Positions 49,591-61,900 of a stretch of DNA of 64,000 bases are shown here, piece by piece; the stretch's first letter is position 1, and every line of letters begins with the position of its first letter. Source of the DNA: Lineus longissimus (taxonomy: Eukaryota; Nemertea; Pilidiophora; Heteronemertea; Lineidae); assembly GCF_910592395.1 (NCBI RefSeq), contig NC_088318.1, positions 11,408,349 through 11,472,348 of the forward strand, given 5' to 3'. Both the position numbers and the translations under genes were made by a program. Below the pieces are notes generated by a model, which saw only the letters and a program-made list of their open reading frames with translations, had not been told where the DNA came from and did no database searches.

Positions 49591-50186
49591 TGTTTACTGG
49601 AATTGCAGCAATAAAAGTTTTTTTAAAGGTACAAGTTCAAAGATCCGAACAATTAGGAGTTCAGGATCTGACGCGTTCTGGTAATATGGAGTTTTCGCTG
49701 ATACTCCGAAACGTCGACGTGAACGCCTATTCCGTTACTCTAAGCATTGTTCGACATACTAATCCATCAGGAGGTCGAACAATGGGATAGGTGTTCACGT
49801 TGGAGTTTCAGGGATTTGCGAGAAAACACTAATGACCTAGACTACACCCATATATTGTTTTGAAATCCTAGTTTCAGATGCATCCTGAACTCCTACCTCG
49901 TATACAAATTGTTTGAAATATCGAGAGGCGGAGTACTGGTTATGTCATGATGGAGTACATGTAGGCTACATGCACGGAGGTACAGACCTCCATGGAACAT
50001 GTAACGAGCGTAATTTCACATCTTAAAATCCGGAGATAGGGATACCCCTACTCTCATCATAAGAATACCTTTGCGGCCCTTAAATTTGCACAAGACCAAA
50101 CCCTTTTTTATTAAAATTGTGCCACTACAACGTGTAGCCTAAAGTTACAAATTAAATGAAAAGAAAGCTCGAGAAACCCTACTTAC

Positions 50187-50295
50187 CTGATTGTTCCTAT
50201 AGTCCGACCCGTTTGCTCTCCACGTTGTTCTTGTAATGACTCAGTTCTTTTAATCGTGCTTAATGTATGTACATGCAGGCATACGTGTTATATAC
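50187..50295 (-). promoter_or_regulatory. HSPA8: HSC70 5' UTR exon and TATA box
   Basis: A strong donor (AATCAG|GTAAGT) ends a non-coding exon at 50187. Upstream, TATATAA on the minus strand at 50294-50288 would place the start near 50260, giving a UTR exon of about 75 bases. I saw no clear array of heat shock elements (GAAnnTTCnnGAA) in the next 300 bases. Confidence 0.6.
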
Positions 50296-50299
50296 ACGC

Positions 50300-52968
50300 C
50301 AATTACGTTACGTAACACTATGGCTGAATCATATGTATACATGTACTATGTATGTATGGATACTATTCCAGTATATACATGTTAGTGGTCAGCTGTTGTT
50401 AATGACATAATAGGGGTTAGCGGCCAATCGATTCACTGTACACGCTCCGTGGAGTGTGCTAACCAGCACAAACTTGTGAATACGTGTCTCCCCCCCCCCC
50501 CCCCCCGCGATGAGTCGGAACTTAGAGTGGTTACTCAAAGGTCGGAACCAGCCTTATATACCAGGCTACCACTACAAACTCTGAAGAAAACGGCCCACTG
50601 GTTTTCGCACAGCAGCCCATAGACATACTTCTGCCCACATGCATGTAGCTTTTGGAGTTGGTCTGGTTACTCTAAGCTCCAAGCAAGCAGCAATGATAAA
50701 ACCACAGAGGAGATTTTGTATTCGTGGATGAAATCCTTCAAGAGAAGCGTAGAGAAACCATCAACATTGGTATAAATCTACTTACCTTTGATGGTCGTTG
50801 ATGTTTTTGAGGAGTTCCAGCGCTAATACGTGTGCGACCAGCGACGTCTGAGTTGCGAAAGGGAGACTCGAAGGTGTTATGCAAGCACTTAGCGAGAATG
50901 CAAGGCCAAGCGCTAAATGTGTTTCCGCAGCGTGGGGAGGGTGATATCATGTCTTTTCGATTAATCTTGCGATAGTTATAACTTGGCTTTAACTTGGTGA
51001 TAAATCAAAGCAAAATTAATGAAGTAAGCATTATGCCATAGTTGCAAAACATAACAAAGGTTCCCAACAGGGTTTTTTTTAGTGGAAAGCTCTCGATCGT
51101 ATCCCATCAACCTGAGGACGGCCGATTGCGATCGCACCGAAGAAGTCCTCCAGACTCTCATTGTGAGTAATTTAGCGATCTCAAACCATTGCGGGTAAAG
51201 ATGCGAAGAAGAAGGCCTATAGCAGCATTTTACCACATGGGTTCATGAAAATGGTCGGGCCAACAAACATTTCGATATCTTGATCCTAACCCGTCCCTGT
51301 ATCCGGCCACGGGTGCTTTTTCTGCGTGTATAATTGAACAATGCTATTGTGGTAGTTAGCTTTTGTACCAAATGGTGGACCAAAGGGTTATTGTTCCCAG
51401 GTTCCCATCGCGACCACCACACGTTGAGCATAATACAATACAAAGGTTATTGAGTATTGTTATCCCTCCATCACTGACCATCTTGACACACAATGGTCTG
51501 ATAGTAAAATATTCAGTTGAGAGCTGAGCGTCAACAAGGACAATTATACATGTAGCTATAAAAACAACATATATTGGGCAATCGTAATATAAGTAGGAGA
51601 AAACCGAAGTCCCCGGAGGAAACCTTCGCTATCCAAGCAGGGAGGTGTAATACAGGCAACCTGCATGCCTAATGGGGTCATCTTATATCCCACCGGGTTC
51701 TATGTTCCCAAGGTACATCACACGGTTGGTTTTGGACGTACGTAGACGGGTCTAGAAAAAGGTCAAAATCAGTGAGCAGAAACTTACTCAGACACTTGAT
51801 TTAAATAATAGATATATGTATTTATCAACAAGATTTACAATTTACAACAATGAACACATGCGATTGTATTGACTAGAAAAGTCATTTTGTTGAAAGACTG
51901 ACTCACGCAAGCAATAAAAAAATCAGCTAAGTTCCAGCACGGGTGTAGCCGTGGTTAAAGTCTGTGTATCTGCATTCTGTTCATTAGGTCATTTCTTTAC
52001 ATGATTAGATATTAAACTTATTACCTGGTTGTTTCTTTCTCATGCTTTTTGTTTTCGTCGGTCTGACGAGTTTTACTGTTCTGAAAAAATCGCTAGACAA
52101 ACGCAGTGCTGCGGCCGGTATACACCAAATAATGAATGAAACCCGGATATTATTTACTAAAATACATGTGCATCAACCTCGCAATGAGAGGAATCGCTGC
52201 CATCATTTGCCGCGGATATACCAGAAGAGAAAATGTTGGCTAGAGATCAGTAAGCACCCGGTGACCAATGCCGAGGCTTGGCGATTGTTTAAGCATGTAT
52301 TGGCCTTGCATTACACGTAGACATGTACATGTATTCGACTGGTGCAAGGTATTTGTGAGAATATCTGATCTCCTTCATATAAATCTATGATCAAAAGAAA
52401 GGTCTATAGATGCTCAACCTTAATATGGGTTCATCGCAGCCAGTCATAACCAATCAAAATAGACCACACGATGACGTCACTTCTTTTATCCAATCGCACC
52501 AACATGATGGAAATTACCTAGAGCTGATAGCTTCTTAAGAAGATAAACCAATCTTACTGATACAGACGGATGTCATGACGTCTGTCGAATCAAACTGTTC
52601 GTACTAAACCATTTTTGCAATGGAAGCTGTCATTGGGTGTTGAAAAACGCTATGTTATAATCAGGCTTCCATGAGGCGCTGTTCGGAATAGGATGATACG
52701 ATTTTTAAAAAAATGATACGGCTTTCTACACGCTTTGCTTTGAAATTCGGAATCAGTGATATATGCATTTGTTTTCAGAAATCGTTAGGCCTTATCTCTT
52801 GCCTTACAAATTTGTTTCCATCGGCCGGCAGTGATTTCTTCAGGTTTTTTTATACATTGTATCTATGAATATATATCTGCTTCGATAATAATGATTGTGA
52901 ATCGTAATCGATAATTGTTCTAAGTATCAGTAACCGTCGAATTGTGTCCTTTAAGTGTCTCTGCAAGC
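50300..52968. other. intergenic interval between HSC70 and the pacifastin gene
   Basis: No exon is recognised. A poly-C run is at 50490-50506. A phrase common in old interspersed repeats of animals (GGAGAAAACCGAAGTCCCCGG) is at 51597-51617. The rest is AT-rich and I see nothing in it. Confidence 0.45.
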
Positions 52969-55900
52969 TCACCGGCAGAGGGCCTTGGTGCAGAGCTTGG
53001 TAAAACGTCCGTTCACGCCACACATACATCTGTTACATGAGGAATACGGACTCTGCATCCATTCACCTGGAATATCAAGGGAACTATAGTTGAGAATTTA
53101 TGTTTTATACTGTTTTTGTTGTTGTTGTCTCTTCATAAGGCAGGCTTCCAATGAGTGCGATTGCGAGAACGCATCAATCACGACTTTGCTATTTGCTTAA
53201 CTGCACCCATATGAAACAAATACAAGCTTTTACTTTTTGCGATGTCACATGGCTGTTCGATTCAAGCAATATTGCATTCAGTGGATATCTTTGAAATATG
53301 TTTCCACTGAATGCGATTTCGCATGCTTTTAAAACCCCTGCGATTTTTGCCCTGTTTGGGCGCAATACAGCGTGAAATGATAATGCACTGCCGCATGCGT
53401 TGGCAATATTATGCAGTGTAAGTAAACGTATCCTAAATATTGCAAAATCACAACTGTACAGTTTCGAGAGGAGAAATAGAACTGACTGCCAGTGGTTTCA
53501 ATTTGGAAAGTGTGAAACAGTTTCCGTTAAAAATGGTCAAGAAGATTCAAACAGAACGCCACATTGACCGCCGCCGTGCCGGAAGTCATGTGTAAAAAAA
53601 ACAACCACGACGACTGCACCGGTAAAGCAGGAACAAGGGTCTCTGATTGGACAATAAGAAAGTCTACCACCAATCTTACTGAATGACTCTAATGAAGCTT
53701 ATCAAATTCTTTCGCATGAGTTTCCGAAACGTACCTGGTTTTGAACAAGGCTTTCCTTCGGAGTCTTCGCTGCTGCCAAGCTTGAAAGTGGAATCTTTGA
53801 CCACCTCCTGCATTTTCAGTGGGATCTCCGTGACCTTATAGTCAGTGTCCTCACCCCGGTGAAGGAGTTTCGCCTGGATCTCTACGCATCCCTTCATGGT
53901 GCAACTCGTGATGAAGCCATCTTTACTGCATTTACAGTTGTTGCAACTGTCGAAAGGCGAGGCGATCGTTTGACCTAAAATTGATGGAATGAGTGAGTTA
54001 GAAAAACAAGGGAATTAGCCAGTCAGGCTATGCTTTAGAGTATTGCGCATTTATTGCTTTGGGTCGTTAAAGCTTGACTATTTGCCCAAGTTGCTTAGGA
54101 CACTGTTAACCCCCGCTAAAACTTCACATTTCGGGCCCCAGTTGCGCATACAGGACACCGTTTAGCACCTGTGTTTACCACGGATATCTATAAAATGTCA
54201 TCTGTTGACAGAAACTCAGCAGAAACTATCAGTTTTAGGAAACGGTAAATGATTAACAAAGATGGAAAAGGCCCTGTAAGTGTGAATGGCCATTAAAGTC
54301 AGGGAAAATTAGGCAATGAATGAGTTCTCTCTTTAATAGTCGGGGGTTTAGACTCGACAACCAAGCTACATGTACATACCTTTATGTTCGCAGTGGACCT
54401 TTCCATTGTTGGCATCTGAACCTACACTGACATCAATCTCGACCACATTGTCAGTGCACAGTCTCAATGTGCATCCCACAAGGTAGCCATCATTGCCACA
54501 CAGGCAACGGTTGCAGTTATCAGCTGGGGACGGGACTGTCTGACCTTGAATTAACAAAAACTGCATTAGCCTTGAGAATTAAGATATTAAAACCCTATTT
54601 GTGAATCAATGCGATCTCACAAATCAGAAACTCGCTGACGTTTGGACGGTTATTTTGGGGCTGGTGTTTACCTGGCATTTCACACGTGACCGTCGCCTCC
54701 ACGCATGACATCTGGGTACATCCGGTGATGAAGCCATCTTCTCCACAGATGCAGCGGTTGCAGCCATCGAACGGAGAGGGAACAGCAGATCCTGGAAAAT
54801 GGAGAGACTCATGGTAAATATTCATGAATATGGGTAGCACGCATACAGTGTACTCTTTTCTTTAATATCGCATATGCGTAGGATGCGTTGCATCGACAAA
54901 AATCGCTCGTTTGTTGGGCGCTTAACGTCTGAGATGGTCCTAAAATTAGAGCACCCACCTGGATTATCACAACGGGTTTTGTTCTCTTCCTTCTCGACCG
55001 GAATAGCAATGTCTTCGGGACAAGCCATGAGAGTGCAGGCTTGAACGAATCCGGACTCGTCACATGTACATGTATTACACGAGTCGTAGGGAGAGGGAAC
55101 AGATTCACCTAGAAAAAACATATAAAGAATCAAAAGATTATTGGGTTATTAGGGATTTCTCACAATTACAGTAAGCGCTGAAAACCTGTCCATCTGAGCT
55201 GACACTTCAGAGAACAAGTACCCTCCTTATACAACAGAAAAGAGGAATTCGCTATTTCGGACAGGCAAGCAAATATGTCATCAGGTATGAATGAATTATA
55301 ATTGTGCAAGGTTTCAAATTTACGTTGGCTTGAAAAGGGCATCACATGACTTTTTTTTTTCAACATGAAATTTTTTTTTTCAGGAAATATCTCCATCGAT
55401 GGACTTATTATCAGTCCATCGATTAAGATGATATCAATATCACGATCACTCGAAATAATACTTCCACCGATCGAGACAATTCCTGAAAAAAAAGTTTCAT
55501 GTTGAAAAAAGATCATCTGATGTCCTTTCCCAGCCACCGTACGAATTGGATGAAAATCAGCTAGATGAGAAGGCCAAATACAAAAAGCTCCTTGATTAAC
55601 ATTTGCACTGTCTGAACAAACTACATTTTTTAAAAGAAGAAAAGTTAACATACCAGGCTTATCACATGATTTGACAGGAGCTTCAGTAACGGCCGGCGCT
55701 TCCGACTCATCAGTTGGGGATTCGGTTTCCTCTGCTGTGGCTTCAGTCTCAGCAGATGGAGCCTCGGTCTCTCCGGATGGTGACTCAGTTTCCTCTACCG
55801 TGGCTTCAGTCTCAGCAGATGGAGCCTCGGTTTCTTCAGATCGGGACTCAGTTTCCTCAGCTGTGGCTTCAGTCTCAGCAGATGGAGCCTCGGTCTCTTC

Positions 55901-58900
55901 GGATGGTGACTCAGTTTCCTCAGCAGTGGCTTCAGTCTTAGCAGATGGAGCCTCGGTCTCTTCAGATGGGGACTCGGTATCCTCAGCAGTGGCTTCAGTC
56001 TCAGCAGATGGAGCCTCGGTCTCTTCAGATGGGGACTCAGTTTCCTCAGCAGTGGCTTCAGTCTCAGCAGATGGAGCCTCGGTCTCTTCGGATGGTGACT
56101 CAGTTTCCTCAGCAGTGGCTTCAGTCTCAGCAGCTGGAGCCTCAGTCTCTTCAGAAGGGGACTCGGTTTCCTCAGCAGTGGCTACAGTCTCAGAAGATGG
56201 AGCCTCGGTCTCTTCAGATGTGGACTCAGTTTCCTCAGCTGTGGCTGCGGTCTCAGCAGATGGAGCCTCGGTCTCTTCGGATGGTGACTCAGTTTCCTGT
56301 ACTGCGACTTCAGTCTCAGCAGATGGAGCCTCGGTCTCTTCAGATGGGGACTCAGTTTCTGCTGCTGTGGCTCCAGTCTCAGCAGATGGAGCCTCGGTCT
56401 CTACGGATGGCGACTCAGTTTCCACTGCTGTAGCTTCAGTCTCAGTAGATGGAGCCTCGGCTTCTTCGGATGGTGGCTCAGTTTCTTCTGCTGTGGCTTC
56501 AGTCTCAGCAGATGGAGCCTCGGTTTCTTCAGATTTGGACTCGGTTTCCTCTGCAGTGGCTTCAGTCTCAGAAGATGGAGCCTCGGTCTCTTCAGATGGG
56601 GACTCAGTTTCCTCAGCAGTGGCTTCAGTCTCAGCAGATGGAGCCTCGGTCTCTTCAGATGGGGACTCGGTTTCCTCAGCAGTGGCTTCAGTCTCAGCAG
56701 ATGGAGCCTCGGTCTTTTCAGATGGGGACTCAGTTTCCTCAGCTGTGGCTGCGGTCTCAGCAGATGGAGCCTCGGTCTCTACGGATGGTGACTCAGTTTC
56801 CACTACTGCAGCTTCAGTCTCAGCAGTTGGCGCCTCGGTTTCTTCAGATGGGGACTCAGTTTCCACTACTGCGGCTTCAGTCTCAGCAGTTGGCACCTCG
56901 GTTTCCTCAAATGGGGACTCAGTTTCCGCTGCTGTGGCTTCAGTCTCAGCAGATGGAGCCTCGGTCTCTTCGGATGGTGACTCAGTTTCTTCTGCTGTGG
57001 CTTCAGTCTCAGCAGATGGAGCCTCCGTCTCTTCGGATAGTGATGCAGTTTCCTCAGCAGTGATTTCAGTCTCAGCAGATTGAGCCTCGGTCTCTTCAGA
57101 TGGGGACTCAGTTCCCTCAGCAGTGGCTTCAGTCTCAGCAGATGGAGCCTCGGTCTCTGCAGATGGGGACTCAGTTTCCTCAGCAGTGGCTTCAGTCTCA
57201 GCAGATGGAGCCTCGGTCTCTTCGGATGGCGACTCAGTTTCCTCAGCAGTGGCTTCAGTCTCAGCAGATGGAGCCTCGGTCTCTTCGGATGGTGACTCAG
57301 TTTCCTCAGCAGTGGCTTCAGTCTCAGCCACTGGAGCCTCGGTCACTTCAGATGGGGACTCAGTTTCCTCAGCAGTGGCTTCAGTCTCAGCAGATGGAGC
57401 CTCGGTCTCTTCGGATGGTGACTCAGTTTCCTCAGCAGTAGCTTCAGTCTCAGCCACTGGAGCCTCGGTCTCTTCAGATGGGGACTCGGTTTTCTCAACA
57501 GTGGCTTCAGTCTCAGCAGATGGAGCCTCGGTCTCTTCAGATGGTGACTCAGTTTCCTCTACTGCGGCTTCAGTATCAGCAGATGGCGCCTCGGTTTCAT
57601 CAGATCGGGACTCAGTTTCCGCTGCTGTGGCTTCAGTCTCAGCAGATGGAGCCTCCGTCTCTTCAGATGGGGATTCGGTTTCCTCAGCAGTGGCTTCAGT
57701 CTCAGAAGATGGAGCCTCGGTCTCTTCAGATGGTGACTCGGTTTCCTCAGCACTGGCTTCAGTCTCAGCGGATGGAGTCTCGGTCTCTTCAGATGGGGAC
57801 TCAGTTTCCATAGCTGTGGCTAAGGTCTCAGCAGATGGAGCCTCGGTCTCTTCAGATGGTGACTCAGTTTCTACTACTGCGGCTACAGTCTCAGCAGATG
57901 GAGCCTTGGTCTCTTCAGATGGGGACTCAGTTTCCGCTGCTGTGGCTTCAGTCTCAGCAGATGGAGCCTCGGTCTCTATGGTTGGTGACTCAGTTTCTTC
58001 TACTGTTGCTTCAGCCTCAGCAGATGGAGCCTCGGTCTCTTCAGATGGGGACTCAGTTTCCTCAGCAGTGGCTTCAGTCTCAGCAGATGGTACCTCGGTC
58101 TCTTCAGATGGGGACTCAGTTTTCTCAGCTGTGGCTGCGGTCTCAGCAGAACGAGCCTCGGTCTCTTCGGGTGGTGACTCAGTTTCCTCTACTGCGGCTT
58201 CAGTCTCAGCAGTTGGCGCCTCGGTTTCTTCAGATGGGGATTCAGTTTCTTCTGCTGTGGCTTCAGTCTCAGCAGATGGAGCCTCCGTCTCTTCGGATGG
58301 TAACTCGGTTTCCTCAGCAGTGGCTTCAGTCTCAGCAGATGGAGCCACGGTCTCTTCAGATGGGGACTCAGTTTCCTCAGCAGTGGCTTCAGTCTCAGCA
58401 GATGGAGCCTCGGTCTCTACAGATGGGGACTCAGTTTCCTCAGCAGCGGCTTCAGTCTCAGCAGATGGAGCCTCAGTGTCTTCAGATGGGGACTCTGTTT
58501 CCTCAGCAGTGGCTTCAGTAGCAGCAGATGGCGCCTCGGTTTCTTCAGATGGGGACTCAGTTTCCTCAGCAGTGGCTTCAGTCTCAGCAGATGGAGCCTC
58601 GGTCTGTTCAGATGGGGACTCAGTTTCCTCAGCAGTGGCTTCAGTCTCAGCAGATGTAGCCTCCGTCTCTTGGGATGGCGACTCAGTTTCCTCAGCAGTG
58701 GCTTCAGTCTCAGCAGATGGAGCCTCAGTCTCTTCAGATGGGGACTCGGTTTCCTCAGCAGTGACTTCAGTCTCAGAAGATGGAGCCTCGGTCTCTTCAG
58801 ATGGGGACTCAGTTTCCTCAGCACTGGCTTCAGTCTCAGCAGATGGAGCCTCGGTCTCTTCAGATGGGGACTCAGTTTCCTCAGCACTGGCTTCTGTCTC

Positions 58901-61900
58901 AGCAGATGGAGCCTCGGTCTCTTCAGATGGGGACTCAGTTTTCTCAGCTGTGGCTTCAGTTTCAGCAGATGAAGCCTCAGTCTCTACGGATGGTGACTCA
59001 GTTTCCTCTACTGTGGCTTCAGTCTCAGCAGTTGGCGCCTCGGTTTCTTCAGATGGGGATTCAGTTTCTTCTGCTGTGGCTTCAGTCTCAGCAGATGGAG
59101 CCTCCGTCTCTTCGGATGGTAACTCGGTTTCCTCAGCAGTGGCTTCAGTCTCAGCAGATGGAGCCTCGGTCTCTTCAGATGGGGACTCAGTTTCTTCAGC
59201 AGTGACTTCAGTCTCAGAAGATGGAGCCTCGGTCTCTTCAGATGGGGACTCAGTTTCCTCAGCTGTGGCTGCGGCCTCGGTCTCTACGGTTGGTGACTCA
59301 GTTTCCTCAGCAGTGGCTTCAGTCTCAGCCACTGAAGCCTCAGTCTCTTCAGATGGGGACTCGGTTTCCTCAACATTGGCTTCAGTCTCAGCAGATGGAG
59401 CCTCGGTCTCTTCAGATGGGGACTCAGTTTCCGCTGCTGTGGCTTCAGTCTCAGCAGATGGAGCCTCGGTCTCTATGGTTGGTGACTCAGTTTCTTCTAC
59501 TGTTGCTTCAATCTCAGCAGATGGAGCCTTGGTCTCTTCAGATCGGGACTCAGTTTCCTCAGCAGTGGCTTCAGTCTCAGCAGATGGAGCTTCCGTCTCT
59601 ACAGATGGGGACTCAGTTTCCTCAACAGTGGCTTCAGTCTCAGCAGATGGAGCCTCCGTCTCTACATATGGGGACTCAGTTTCCTCAGCAGTGGCTTCAG
59701 TCTCAGCAGATGGAGCCTCGGTCTCTACGGTTGGTGACTCAGTTTCCTCAGCAGTGGCTTCAGTCTCAGCCACTGAAGCCTCAGTCTCTTCAGATGGGGA
59801 CTCGGTTTCCTCAACATTGGCTTCAGTCTCAGCAGATGGAGCCTCGGTCTCTTCAGATGGGGACTCAGTTTCCTCTATTGCGGCTTCAGTCTCAGCAGAT
59901 GGCGCCTCGGTTTCTTCAGATGGTGACTCAGTTTCCGCTGCTGTGGCTTCAGTCTCAGCAGATGGAGCCTCCGTCTCTTCAGATTGGGATTCGGTTTCCT
60001 CAGCAGTGGCTTCAGTCTCAGCAGATGGAACCTCGGTCTCTACAGATGGGGACTCAGTTTCCTCAGCAGTGGCTTCAGTCTCAACAGATGGAGCCTCGGT
60101 CTCTTCAGATGGGGACTCAGTTTCCGCTGCTGTGGCTTCAGTCTCAGCAGATGGAGCCTCCGTCTCTACAGATGGGGACTCAGTTTCCTCAGCAGTGGCT
60201 TCAGTCTCAGCAGATGGAGCCTCGGTCTCTACGGTTGGTGACTCAGTTTCTTCTACTGTGCCTTCAGTCTCAGCAGATGGAGCCTCGGTCTCTTCAGATG
60301 GGGACTCGGTTTCCTCAGCAGTGGCTTCAGTCTCAGCAGATGGAACCTCGGTCTCTTCAGATGGGGACTCAGTTTCCTCAGCTGTGGCTGCGGTCTCAGC
60401 AGATGGAGCCTCGGTCTCTTCGGATGGTGACTCAGTTTCCACTACTGCGGCTTCAGTCTCAGCAGATGGAGCCTCGGTCTCTTCAGATGGTGACTCGGTT
60501 TCCTCAACAGTGGCTTCAGTCTCAGCAGATGGAACCTCAGTCTCTTCAGATGGGGACTCGGTTTCCTCAGCAGTGACTTCAGTCTCAGAAGATGGAGCCT
60601 CGGTCTCTTCAGATGGGGACTCAGTTTCCTCAGCACTGGCTTCAGTCTCAGCGGATGGAGCCTCGGTCTCTTCAGATGGGGACTCAGTTTTCTCAGCTGT
60701 GGCTGCGGTCTCAGCAGATGGAGCCTCGGTCTCTTCGGATGGTGACTCAGTTTCCTCTACTTCTGCTTCTGTCTCAGAAGATGGAGCCTCGGTCTCTTCA
60801 GATGGGGACTCAGTTTCTGCTGCTGTGGCTTCAGTCTCAGCAGATGGAGCCTCAGTCTCTACGGATGGTGACTCAGTTTCCTCAGCAGTTGCTTCAGTCT
60901 CAGCCACTGGAGCCTCGGTCTCTTCAGATAAGGACTCGGTTTCCTCAACATTGGCTTCAGTCTCAGCAGATGGAGCCTCGGTCTCTTCAGATGGGGACTC
61001 AGTTTCCTCTATTGCGGCTTCAGTCTCAGCAGATGGCGCCTCGGTTTCTTCAGATGGGGATTCAGTTTCTTCTGCTGTGGCTTCAGTCTCAGCAGATGGA
61101 GCCTCCGTCTCTTCGGATGGTAACTCGGTTTCCTCAGCAGTGGCTTCAGTCTCAGCAGATGGAGCCTCGGTCTCTTCAGATGGGGACTCAGTTTCTTCAG
61201 CAGTGACTTCAGTCTCAGAAGATGGAGCCTCGGTCTCTTCAGATGGGGACTCAGTTTCCTCAGCTGTGGCTGCGGCCTCGGTCTCTACGGTTGGTGACTC
61301 AGTTTCCTCAGCAGTGGCTTCAGTCTCAGCCACTGAAGCCTCAGTCTCTTCAGATGGGGACTCGGTTTCCTCAACATTGGCTTCAGTCTCAGCAGATGGA
61401 GCCTCGGTCTCTTCAGATGGGGACTCAGTTTCCGCTGCTGTGGCTTCAGTCTCAGCAGATGGAGCCTCGGTCTCTATGGTTGGTGACTCAGTTTCTTCTA
61501 CTGTTGCTTCAATCTCAGCAGATGGAGCCTTGGTCTCTTCAGATCGGGACTCAGTTTCCTCAGCAGTGGCTTCAGTCTCAGCAGATGGAGCCTCCGTCTC
61601 TACAGATGGGGACTCAGTTTCCTCAACAGTGGCTTCAGTCTCAGCAGATGGAGCCTCCGTCTCTACAGATGGGGACTCAGTTTCCTCAGCAGTGGCTTCA
61701 GTCTCAGCAGATGGAGCCTCGGTCTCTACGGTTGGTGACTCAGTTTCCTCAGCAGTGGCTTCAGTCTCAGCCACTGAAGCCTCAGTCTCTTCAGATGGGG
61801 ACTCGGTTTCCTCAACATTGGCTTCAGTCTCAGCAGATGGAGCCTCGGTCTCTTCAGATGGGGACTCAGTTTCCTCTATTGCGGCTTCAGTCTCAGCAGA

